This document shows positions 14,401-21,519 of a DNA stretch of 21,801 nucleotides, piece after piece; position 1 is the stretch's first letter; every line of letters begins with the position of its first letter. Origin of the DNA: JBHENN01 sp046262015 (lineage in GTDB: Bacteria; Actinomycetota; CADDZG01; WHSQ01). The translations under genes were made by a program, and so were the position numbers. The stretch covers positions 1 to 21,801 of the forward strand of contig JBHENN010000058.1 in NCBI GenBank assembly GCA_046262015.1, written 5' to 3'. The notes under the pieces were generated by a model. It saw only the letters and a list, made by a program, of their open reading frames with translations. It did no database searches and was not told the origin of the DNA.

Positions 14401-17400
14401 GTGACCATCTGCCCGAATTGCCGCGAGGAGAACCCGGAACGAGCGAAGTTCTGCCTGAGCTGTGCGACGCCGCTGGCCGAAGCCTCGCTGCCGCGCGCGA
14501 CCCGCAAGACGGTGACGGTCGTCTTCTGCGACGTGACCGGTTCGACGCGCTTGGGTGAGCAGCTCGATCCGGAGACCCTTCGAGGCGTCATGGGCCGCTA
14601 TTTCGACGCGATGCGAACTGTCATCGAGAAGCACGGCGGGACGGTCGAGAAGTTCATCGGCGATGCGGTGATGGCCGTGTTCGGCATCCCGACCCTGCAC
14701 GAGGACGATGCGCTCCGGGCGGTGCGAGCTGCAGTCGATATGCGCGACGCGCTGGCAGATCTGAACCAGCAGCTCACGAGCGAGCGTGGGGTCGCGATCG
14801 AAGTGCGGACCGGGGTCAACACGGGTCAGGTGGTCGCCGGCGACCCCGCGGCAGGACAGGCGCTCGTCACCGGCGACGCCGTGAACGTCGCCGCTCGCCT
14901 GGAGCAGGCAGCGCGGCCCGGCGAGACGCTCATCGGCCTCGACACGTATCGCCTCGTGCGGGACGCGGTGGAGCTCGAGGAGATCGAAGCTCTTGCGCTG
15001 AAAGGCAAGAGCGAGCCCGTTCCCGCGTACCGTCTCCTCGCGGTTCGAGCCGACGTCGAAGGCTTCGCGCGGCGACTGGACGCGCCGCTGGTCGGCCGGG
15101 ACTACGAGGTCGGGCTTCTCCGCCAGGCGTACGAGCGTTCGGTGCGGGAGCGTTCGTCACACCTCTTCACCGTGCTCGGGGCTGCCGGTGTGGGGAAGTC
15201 GCGGCTCACGACCGAGTTTCTCAGCGCGGTGGACGGCGAGGCGCTCGTTATCCAGGGCCGTTGCCTGAACTATGGCGAGGCGATCACGTTCTATCCGGTG
15301 CGTGAGGCGGTCAAGCAAGCGGCCGGGATCGGCGAGGAAGAGTCGCTCGGCGAGGTCCTTGCCAAGCTAGAGAAGCTCGTGCTCGACGAAGAGGACCGCG
15401 TCGCGATCTCCGAGCAACTGGCGCAGATGATGGGATTCTCCGAAGGCGCCGCATCGACCGAGGAGATCTTCTGGTCGGTCCGCCGTCTGTTCGAGGCCCT
15501 GGCCCGGGAGCGACCTCTCGTCGTCGTGTTCGACGACATCCACTGGGGCGAGCCGACCTTTTTGGATCTCATCGAGCACATCGCCGATCTAGCGCGCGAC
15601 GCGTCGATCCTCTTGTTGGTCGTGGCTCGCCCGGAGCTGCTGGACCTGCGACCCGGGTGGGCGGGAGGCAAGCTCAACGCGACGTCGATCCTGCTCGAGC
15701 CGCTTAGCGAGGCGGAGGTCTCCCAGCTTGTCGTGCACCTGCTGGGCGAGGTCGAGCTGGCAGCCGACGTCAAGGATCGCATCACGACCGCCGCGGAAGG
15801 CAATCCCCTGTTCGTCGAGCAGATGCTGGCGATGTTGTTGGACGAGGAAAGGATCCGCCGGTCCAACGGGTCGTGGGTGGCAGTGGGGGATCTCTCCGAG
15901 ATCGCGGTGCCGCCGACAGTGCACGCGCTCATCGCCAGCCGTCTGGATCGTCTCGGCACCGAGGAACGCCAGGTGATCGAACGGGCATCGGTCGTGGGAA
16001 AGGTGTTCTACCGGGGCGCGATCGCAGAGCTCTCTCCACCGGACCAGCGGTCGCACCTGTCGGACCGGCTCATAGGTCTGGTGCGCAAGGAACTGATCCG
16101 CCCGGAGCGCGCCGAGTTCGCCGGTCAGGACGGGTTCCGCTTCCGTCACGTGCTGATCAGGGACGCGGCCTACGACGCGATGCCCAAACAGACGCGCGCC
16201 GAGCTGCACGAGCGCTTCGCGGGGTGGTTCGAGGGCCTCGTCGGAGATCGCATCGCCGAGTACGAGGAGATCGTGGGTCACCACCTCGAGCAGGCCTACC
16301 TCTACCGGCAGGAGCTCGGGCCGTCGACCGCCGAGCACAAGGCGATCGGTGAGCGTGCGGGTCGGCGATTGGCGCGCGCGGGCCACCGGGCATTCACCCG
16401 CGGCGACATCCCGGCGGCGACGAAGCTGCTCGGGCGAGCGATCGAGGTCACCTCGGACGAGCTGGTGAGCGCGCATCTGCAGCTGGACCTGGCGGAGGCA
16501 CAGATAGAGGCGGGGGACTTCAGCTCGGCCGCACGCGCTGTCGATGCGGTCGAGGCGGGAGCCGGTGGCGACGCGTCTGTCCGGGGGCGGGCCCAGGTGC
16601 TGGCGGCATCCGTCCGGCTCCAGGTCGCGTCATATGGCGCCGTCGACGACCTCGAACCGGTGGTTCAAGCGTTGATCCCGAGTCTCGAGGAGGTCGGCGA
16701 TCACAGGACCTTGGCCAAGGCGTATCGGATGCTGGCAACGATAGCCAACCTACGGTGCGATGCCGCGGCGCTCCGCCGGTGGTCCGAACGGGCGCTAGAG
16801 CACGCTCGTATCGCGGGAGACGCATGGGAGGAGTCCGAATCCATCCCCTGGATCGCGATGAGCCGGGGGATGGGGCTCACCCCGCTGGATGAGTGCAACG
16901 CGCTGCTCGAGGACCTCCTCGACGGTGCGCACGGCCAGCCGAAGCTGACCGCGCTGTTGGGGTTCGGGCTCGGCGAACACCTCATCAGGTCCGGCAGGAT
17001 GAAGGAGGGGGTTGAGCTGCTAGACGCCAGCCGGGCCGCAATGCGCGACATGGGGATGACGCTCTGGTGGGCCGCGACCTCGATAGGGGCGGGGGCGGTC
17101 ATGCTCGACGCGGGGGATCTCGACAGGGCCGAAGCCGCGTTGCGCGAAGGGTACGGGGTGCTCGCGAAGGCGGGCGAGAAGGCCTTCCTCTCCACGGTCG
17201 CGTCGACCTTGGGCGCCGTGTTGTACGAGCAGGGGCGCTGGGACGACGCGCTGGAGTTCGCGCTGATCGCCCGGGAGGCCGGCGCGAGCGACGACCTCTT
17301 CACGCAGGTCGAGGCGGATACGGTCGAGGCGATGGTCCTGGCACGGAAGGGCCGTCTCACCGAGGCAGAAGGTCTGGCGCGCGCCGCCGTTGCACGCGGC

Positions 17401-17589
17401 GCGCCATCGGACTACATGGCGATGCGAGCCGATCCCCTGGTGGCGCTCGGCGAGGTCCTGGCCCTGGCCGGGAAGCGTGATGAAGCCGCCGCCTCTCTGG
17501 CGCAGGCCCTCGAGCTCTATCGAGCCAAGAAGGATGTCCTCATGACGGCGAAGGTCGCGAAGAGGCTGGCCGACCTGACATCCGGGTAG
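14401..17589 (+). CDS. Zinc-ribbon class III adenylate cyclase with AAA/STAND-type ATPase and TPR region
   Basis: The 1062-residue protein has four parts. First is a zinc ribbon (Cys4, Cys7, Cys18, Cys21). Second is a class III nucleotide cyclase domain (about 35-215) with both metal-binding aspartates (Asp44 in FCDVTGST, Asp88 in KFIGDAV), Lys84 and Asp159, which favour ATP as substrate, and the transition-state pair Asn162/Arg166, so it should be active. Third is an ATPase domain with a Walker A motif (GAAGVGKS, 260-267) and Walker B (VVFDDIHWGEP, Asp378-Asp379). Fourth is a long alpha-helical repeat region of TPR type from about 540 to the end. Proteins of this kind are thought to be signal-responsive regulators making cAMP. 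The GTG start is set by the zinc ribbon and a promoter 7 nt upstream. The signal is unknown. Confidence 0.92.
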   Translation: MTICPNCREENPERAKFCLSCATPLAEASLPRATRKTVTVVFCDVTGSTRLGEQLDPETLRGVMGRYFDAMRTVIEKHGGTVEKFIGDAVMAVFGIPTLHEDDALRAVRAAVDMRDALADLNQQLTSERGVAIEVRTGVNTGQVVAGDPAAGQALVTGDAVNVAARLEQAARPGETLIGLDTYRLVRDAVELEEIEALALKGKSEPVPAYRLLAVRADVEGFARRLDAPLVGRDYEVGLLRQAYERSVRERSSHLFTVLGAAGVGKSRLTTEFLSAVDGEALVIQGRCLNYGEAITFYPVREAVKQAAGIGEEESLGEVLAKLEKLVLDEEDRVAISEQLAQMMGFSEGAASTEEIFWSVRRLFEALARERPLVVVFDDIHWGEPTFLDLIEHIADLARDASILLLVVARPELLDLRPGWAGGKLNATSILLEPLSEAEVSQLVVHLLGEVELAADVKDRITTAAEGNPLFVEQMLAMLLDEERIRRSNGSWVAVGDLSEIAVPPTVHALIASRLDRLGTEERQVIERASVVGKVFYRGAIAELSPPDQRSHLSDRLIGLVRKELIRPERAEFAGQDGFRFRHVLIRDAAYDAMPKQTRAELHERFAGWFEGLVGDRIAEYEEIVGHHLEQAYLYRQELGPSTAEHKAIGERAGRRLARAGHRAFTRGDIPAATKLLGRAIEVTSDELVSAHLQLDLAEAQIEAGDFSSAARAVDAVEAGAGGDASVRGRAQVLAASVRLQVASYGAVDDLEPVVQALIPSLEEVGDHRTLAKAYRMLATIANLRCDAAALRRWSERALEHARIAGDAWEESESIPWIAMSRGMGLTPLDECNALLEDLLDGAHGQPKLTALLGFGLGEHLIRSGRMKEGVELLDASRAAMRDMGMTLWWAATSIGAGAVMLDAGDLDRAEAALREGYGVLAKAGEKAFLSTVASTLGAVLYEQGRWDDALEFALIAREAGASDDLFTQVEADTVEAMVLARKGRLTEAEGLARAAVARGAPSDYMAMRADPLVALGEVLALAGKRDEAAASLAQALELYRAKKDVLMTAKVAKRLADLTSG

Positions 17590-17594
17590 CGAGC

Positions 17595-18980
17595 TCAGAG
17601 CCCCTGGTGGGCCAGGAACTCGAGCAGGTCGGCGCGGCTCAGAACCGCGGTCGGGGTCGCGCCCTCGGCGACAACCACGGCCTCCGCGCCGCGTGACAGG
17701 TCGGCGAACATCTCGTCCACCCCGGAGGTCGATTGCACGACCGGGAGCGGCGGGTCCATCACCTCCGCGACGTCGCGTTCGATCGCGTCGCGGTCGCGGA
17801 AGACCCGGTCGAGGAGGCTCCGCTCGTGGATCGAGCCCACGATCTCGGCGAGGTCCGTAGGCGTGGCGGTCTTGGCGACCGGTACCTGCGAGATCCCGTA
17901 CTCCTGCAGGATAGTGATGGCCCGCCCGACCTTCTCGTGGGACGGGACCGCCACGAGGTCCGGGATCGTCCCGCCGATCCGGCGCTTCTCGGTCATCACG
18001 GCCCCGATGCGGGCGGACGTCCCGGGACGGTCGAGGAACCCGTGCTCGCGCATCCACGCGTCGTTGTACAGCTTGGAGAGGTAGCTCTTGCCGGAGTCGG
18101 GCAGGATGACCACCACGACGTCGTCGGGGCCGAGGCCGGCCCCGATCTCGAGCGCCGCCCACACGGCGGTCCCGCCCGAACCGCCCAGGAGCACACCCTC
18201 CTCGCGGGTGACCCGGCGCGCCGTGAGGAACGAGTCCTTGTCCGAGACCGCCACCCAACGATCGACGACGTCGCGGTCGAGGGTGTCGGGCCACGACTCC
18301 TTGCCGATGCCCTCCACCAGGTAGGGACCGACCTCGTCGCTCGTGAAGATCGACCCTTCCGGGTCGGCGCCGACGACCACCAGGTTGGGGTTCCGCTCCT
18401 TTAGATAGCGGCCGGCTCCGGTGATGGTGCCGCCGGTGCCGACGCTCACGACGAAGTGGGTGATGCGTCCCTCGGTCTGGTCCCAGATCTCAGGTCCCGT
18501 CGAGTCGTAGTGGGCTTGCGGGTTGGCCTCGTTGTGGTACTGGTTCGGCTGGAACGCGCCGGGGATCTCCTCGGTCAGGCGATCCGCCACGCGGTAGTAC
18601 GACTCGGGGGACTCCGGTGGCACCGCGGTCGGGGTTATCACGACCTCCGCCCCGTAAGCGCGGAGCAGACCGACCTTCTCCTGGCTCATCTTGTCGGGCA
18701 TCGTGAAGATGCACCGGTAGCCTTTGACCGCGGCGGCGATCGCAAGGCCCACGCCGGTGTTGCCGGAGGTCGGCTCGACGATCGTCCCCCCCGGCTGGAG
18801 CTTTCCGGCCGCCTCGGCTGCTTCGATCATCGTGATGCCGATCCGGTCCTTCACGCTGCCGCCGGGGTTCAGCATCTCCAGCTTCCCGAGCAGCACGCAC
18901 GGTAGCTCGGCCCCCACCCGGCTCATGTGCAGCAAGGGCGTGTGACCCAGGGCATCGAGGAGCGAGCGGTGGAAGTCCAC
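17595..18980 (-). CDS. cbs: Cystathionine beta-synthase with C-terminal CBS-domain pair
   Basis: This PLP enzyme condenses homocysteine with serine to cystathionine. The 461-residue protein has the fold-type II core: NPGGSVKDRIG with the cofactor lysine Lys44, EPTSGNTGVGLA, TGPEIW, and the phosphate-binding GTGGTITGAG. After about residue 325 comes a Bateman module of two CBS domains (LVAVPSHEKVGRAITILQEYG is the first). The size equals the M. tuberculosis enzyme (about 464), and there is no N-terminal haem domain as in animals. The GTG at 18980 is preferred because the homologous region begins at HRSLLDALGHTPL; the frame is open for 44 more codons upstream, through low-complexity sequence with direct repeats. 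The 3' end is 5 bp from the convergent cyclase stop. O-phosphoserine or O-acetylserine use cannot be excluded. Confidence 0.94.
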   Translation of the reverse strand: MDFHRSLLDALGHTPLLHMSRVGAELPCVLLGKLEMLNPGGSVKDRIGITMIEAAEAAGKLQPGGTIVEPTSGNTGVGLAIAAAVKGYRCIFTMPDKMSQEKVGLLRAYGAEVVITPTAVPPESPESYYRVADRLTEEIPGAFQPNQYHNEANPQAHYDSTGPEIWDQTEGRITHFVVSVGTGGTITGAGRYLKERNPNLVVVGADPEGSIFTSDEVGPYLVEGIGKESWPDTLDRDVVDRWVAVSDKDSFLTARRVTREEGVLLGGSGGTAVWAALEIGAGLGPDDVVVVILPDSGKSYLSKLYNDAWMREHGFLDRPGTSARIGAVMTEKRRIGGTIPDLVAVPSHEKVGRAITILQEYGISQVPVAKTATPTDLAEIVGSIHERSLLDRVFRDRDAIERDVAEVMDPPLPVVQSTSGVDEMFADLSRGAEAVVVAEGATPTAVLSRADLLEFLAHQGL

Positions 18981-19000
18981 CTCGTCATCGTTCAACACCC

Positions 19001-19044
19001 CGGGCCCGACCGCAACCGGGCCCCGACCGCAAACCGGCGGCAAC
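19001..19044. repeat. Tandem direct repeats upstream of cbs
   Basis: Two near-identical units, CGGGCCCGACCGCAAC (19001-19016) and CGGGCCCCGACCGCAAAC (19017-19034), are followed by a partial third (CGGCGGCAAC, 19035-19044). They lie 21-64 bp upstream of the cbs start in the divergent spacer with the L,D-transpeptidase gene. CGGTCGGGC at 19054-19062 is complementary to part of the first unit (GCCCGACCG, 19003-19011). A regulator-binding site or a leader structure is possible; no known operator is recognised. Confidence 0.5.
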
Positions 19045-19113
19045 CACAGGTGCCGGTCGGGCGTCTGAGGGTAGGGATATCGAGAGGGATCCGGGTACCT
19101 CGGACCGCTCAAG

Positions 19114-19138
19114 TAGCATCAAGCGCTCGTGGGAGGAG
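19114..19138 (+). promoter_or_regulatory. -10 box and Shine-Dalgarno of the L,D-transpeptidase gene
   Basis: TAGCAT (19114-19119) is a good -10 box. A strong GGAGGAG (19132-19138) lies 5 nt before the ATG at 19144. This fixes the start at the ATG, not at the in-frame GTG at 19129, and gives a short leader of about 18 nt, unlike the leaderless genes nearby. Confidence 0.6.
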
Positions 19139-19143
19139 ACGGC

Positions 19144-20310
19144 ATGGTGCCAGGCAAGGCGAACGGCGACCTGATCGCGGACGGGCGGCGGTCTCGTTGG
19201 CCGCGCCCGGGCCGCCGCACCGCGATCGCGATCGCGGTCCTCTTCGGCCTCGCCCTCGTCGGCGCCGCGGGCGTCTCCTATGCAGGCTACGACTACTCAC
19301 AGGACTACGAGGGGCGGATCCTGCCCCGCACGCGGATCGCCGGCGTCGATGTCAGCGGGATGACTCCCGAGCAGGCGCTCGAGGAGGTGCACGCCGCGAT
19401 CCGGCCGCAGCTGACCCGCCGGATCGAGGTGACCTGGGGCGAGCGTTCGTGGACGGTCACCCCCAAGAAGCTCGGGGCTCGCAACGACGCCGCCGCGGCG
19501 GTGGAGGCAGCGCTGAGCGCAAGCCGCCAGACGACGTTCTTCCAGAAGGCCAAGATGCGGGTGCTCGGCGACGAGCTCAGCTTCGAGCGCGACATCGCGA
19601 TCACCTATCCTCGCCAGGGCGCTCGCGGCTTCATCGAGGGCCTGGCCTCGAACATCGACCAGGAGGCGCGCGACGCGTCCATCGATTACTCGACCGGATG
19701 GGTCGAGATCGCCCCCGAGCGGACCGGCCAGCGCGTGCTCGTGGACCGCAGCCGCGCCGCCCTGCTCAGGGCCCTGCGGACCGGGGACTCGAAGGTGCAG
19801 CTCGCGGTCGACGAGCTCGAGCCCGAGGTCACCACGGACTCGTTCGACCAGATCCTGCTGCTGCGGATCGGCGAGAACAAGCTCTATCTCTACGACGACG
19901 GGGCCATAACCCACGAGTGGCCGGTGGCCACCGGCCAGCCCGAGTACCCCACTCCGACGGGCCAGTACTACATCACCGAGAAGCGGTACATGCCCACCTG
20001 GGTCAACCCCGACCCCGAAGGATGGGGCGCGTCGATGCCGGCCGAGATCCCGCCGGGGCCCGGCAACCCGCTGGGGACGCGGGCGCTCAACTGGTCCGCC
20101 GACGCGATCCGCTTCCACGGCACCAGCGCCGACTACTCGATCGGGTACAACGCGTCGCACGGGTGCGTCCGCATGCACATGTCCGACGTCGAGCAGCTCT
20201 ACGACCTCGTCGAGGTGGGGACGCCGATCGTCTCGATAAACGTCGGCTCGATGAAGCCGCTCTACGAGTCGGGCCCGGACCCGATCCTGGTCGAGGGAGA
20301 CGCCGAATAG
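19144..20310 (+). CDS. L,D-transpeptidase (YkuD) with N-terminal peptidoglycan-binding-like domain
   Basis: The enzyme makes 3-3 peptide crosslinks, or attaches proteins, in peptidoglycan outside the membrane. The 388-residue protein has a cytoplasmic basic tail, one membrane anchor (about 27-48), a domain starting at ILPRTRIAGVDVSGMTPEQAL (59-79) of the PG-binding-4/VanW-associated type, and a YkuD domain from about 238. The YkuD active site is complete: FHGT, then NASHGCVRM with catalytic Cys341 and His339. The start is fixed by GGAGGAG 5 nt before the ATG. It diverges from cbs with a 163-bp spacer, and its TAG stop forms part of the promoter of the next gene. Length and domain order are typical for Actinomycetota. 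Confidence 0.93.
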   Translation: MVPGKANGDLIADGRRSRWPRPGRRTAIAIAVLFGLALVGAAGVSYAGYDYSQDYEGRILPRTRIAGVDVSGMTPEQALEEVHAAIRPQLTRRIEVTWGERSWTVTPKKLGARNDAAAAVEAALSASRQTTFFQKAKMRVLGDELSFERDIAITYPRQGARGFIEGLASNIDQEARDASIDYSTGWVEIAPERTGQRVLVDRSRAALLRALRTGDSKVQLAVDELEPEVTTDSFDQILLLRIGENKLYLYDDGAITHEWPVATGQPEYPTPTGQYYITEKRYMPTWVNPDPEGWGASMPAEIPPGPGNPLGTRALNWSADAIRFHGTSADYSIGYNASHGCVRMHMSDVEQLYDLVEVGTPIVSINVGSMKPLYESGPDPILVEGDAE

Positions 20311-20313
20311 CCT
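20308..20313 (+). promoter_or_regulatory. -10 box of a leaderless promoter for kynA, overlapping the previous stop codon
   Basis: TAGCCT begins with the TAG stop of the L,D-transpeptidase gene and lies 7 nt before the GTG at 20321. The hexamer and spacing are identical to those before fbiC. No clear -35 is seen. Confidence 0.45.
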
Positions 20314-20320
20314 TACCACG

Positions 20321-21169
20321 GTGAGCTCACGTCTGCCGGCCGGTGGCGCACCGCCCCCGACCCCTCCTCCACCGACCCCGTTTCCGCCTCCGCCGAGCTT
20401 CGGTGAGCAGGACCGGCGCCTGTCGTACGCGAGCTACCTCCAGCTCGACCGTCTCCTCGAGCTTCAAGAGCTGTTGTCCGAGCCGCCGGCGCACGACGAG
20501 TTGCTGTTCATCGTCGTCCACCAGGTGTACGAGCTGTGGTTCAAGCAGGTCGTCTTCGAGCTCGAGACGATCCGGGATGCGATGGACGAAGACGACGTGC
20601 ATCGCGCCCGGCACCTCCTCGAACGCGTCCACGCGATCGAGCGGGTGATGATCGAGCAGATCGAGGTGCTCGAGTCGATGTCGCCCCAGGCGTTCCTCGC
20701 GTTTCGCTCGCATCTCGCCCCCGCCAGCGGCTTCCAGTCGGTCCAGTTCCGCGAGGTCGAGTTCATCTCGGGGTGCAAGGATCCGGTCTACCTCGAGCGG
20801 ATCGATCTCGGCGCGCCGGAGCGCGAACGCTTCGAACGGCGCCTCGCCGAGCCGACCCTGTGGGACGCGTTCTGCGCCCTGCTCGTCCGGCGAGGCCTGC
20901 CGATGCCGGACGACGAGGCTGCGCGCCGCGAGAGCCTCCTCGAGATGGCGCGCGACCGTGCCCGGTTCGTGCAGGAGTTCTATCTGTCGGAGGCGCTCCT
21001 CAGCCACGACGAGCTGTTCGCCTTGTGGCGCCATCGCCACATCCTCATGGTCGAGCGCCAGATCGGCTCCAAGACGGGGACCGGAGGCTCGACCGGTGCG
21101 TCCTACCTCCGGACCACCCTGGACAAGCGCTTCTACCCGGAGCTCTGGGCGCTCCGCAGCTACCTGTAA
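20321..21169 (+). CDS. kynA: Tryptophan 2,3-dioxygenase
   Basis: This haem enzyme opens the indole ring of tryptophan to N-formylkynurenine, the first step of the kynurenine pathway. The 282-residue protein shows SYASYLQLDRLLELQ (35-49), HDELLFIVVHQVYELWFKQ (58-76) with distal His67, PASGFQSVQFREVE in the middle, and RHRHILMVERQIGSKTGTGG with axial haem ligand His240. Length fits the bacterial family (about 280-300). It is preceded by a proline-rich N-terminal stretch (residues 6-28) that is unusual for the family. The GTG start is supported by a TAGCCT box 7 nt upstream. No other kynurenine-pathway gene is in the window. It is 10 bp after the L,D-transpeptidase gene, but a functional link is not evident. 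Confidence 0.95.
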   Translation: MSSRLPAGGAPPPTPPPPTPFPPPPSFGEQDRRLSYASYLQLDRLLELQELLSEPPAHDELLFIVVHQVYELWFKQVVFELETIRDAMDEDDVHRARHLLERVHAIERVMIEQIEVLESMSPQAFLAFRSHLAPASGFQSVQFREVEFISGCKDPVYLERIDLGAPERERFERRLAEPTLWDAFCALLVRRGLPMPDDEAARRESLLEMARDRARFVQEFYLSEALLSHDELFALWRHRHILMVERQIGSKTGTGGSTGASYLRTTLDKRFYPELWALRSYL

Positions 21170-21207
21170 GAGCGCGAAAGTTTCTCGGCGGCCGGGCTTG
21201 CACGGCA

Positions 21208-21233
21208 GGGCGAGCGCGCGATACGCTCTGCCC
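21208..21233. terminator. Possible terminator hairpin after kynA
   Basis: GGGCGAGCG (21208-21216) pairs with CGCTC-T-GCCC (21224-21233) with one bulged T and a 7-nt loop, 38 bp after the kynA stop. There is no T-run. It is a weak candidate. Confidence 0.35.
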
Positions 21234-21259
21234 GTACCCCGTAGAGATGAGTAGGCCTC

Positions 21260-21296
21260 GGCCGAAAGTCACTGCGGGGTACATTCGCTTTCGGCC
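21260..21296. terminator. Possible terminator hairpin with 9-bp perfect stem
   Basis: GGCCGAAAG (21260-21268) and CTTTCGGCC (21288-21296) form a perfect 9-bp stem with a 19-nt loop. It lies between convergent genes, so it could end either transcript. No T-run follows on the plus strand. Confidence 0.4.
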
Positions 21297-21434
21297 TCTG
21301 GCACGCCTGAGCCGCACTCGCGTTGCCGCGGCGCGGGCCGGCCCGCCGTCGATCTGACCAGGACGGCAGGCCCGCACTCCGCTCCCCAACCCTCATCCCG
21401 AAGTCGAGAGGTGCGGCCGAGTTACAAAACCTTG

Positions 21435-21459
21435 CTTAGGTACGGAATCATTACCTAAG
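21435..21459 (-). terminator. Possible terminator for the CAP-domain gene (AT-rich hairpin)
   Basis: CTTAGGTA (21435-21442) and TACCTAAG (21452-21459) form a perfect 8-bp stem with a 9-nt loop. Read on the minus strand, the hairpin is about 60 nt beyond the CAP gene stop and is followed by CAAGG and then TTTTG. The T-run is short and 5 nt from the stem, so a protein-binding palindrome is an alternative. Confidence 0.35.
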
Positions 21460-21519
21460 GCCCGGGCCCCCGGGTCGGCGTCATGGGTCGGCGGGTCTGA
21501 GACTTGGAGCGAAGAATGC

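Larger units (their letters stand above)
21170..21519. other. 350-bp convergent intergenic region with three inverted repeats
   Basis: This is the only gap above 300 bp. It separates the plus-strand dioxygenase from the minus-strand CAP-domain gene. It holds three hairpin-forming repeats (21208-21233, 21260-21296, 21435-21459), an AT-rich patch (about 21421-21458) that stands out from the GC-rich background, and CCCGGG repeats at 21461-21474. A 36-codon basic open frame (ATG 21247 to TGA 21357) is present but has no ribosome site or recognisable similarity. No RNA gene is recognised. Confidence 0.6.

Noticed and set aside
21247..21357. 36-codon open frame encoding a basic peptide
   Set aside because: There is no Shine-Dalgarno, no clear promoter at the right distance and no recognisable similarity. 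An inverted repeat inside it explains part of the sequence better.
21170..21440. Cyclic-di-AMP type riboswitch, considered because cell-wall genes are near
   Set aside because: The spacer is downstream of both flanking genes, so it is not a leader, and the conserved core of the riboswitch was not recognised.
21435..21459. DtxR/IdeR-type iron box
   Set aside because: The half-sites TTAGGTA/TACCTAA are similar, but the spacing is 9 bp where the 19-bp consensus has 5, and no iron gene is next to it.
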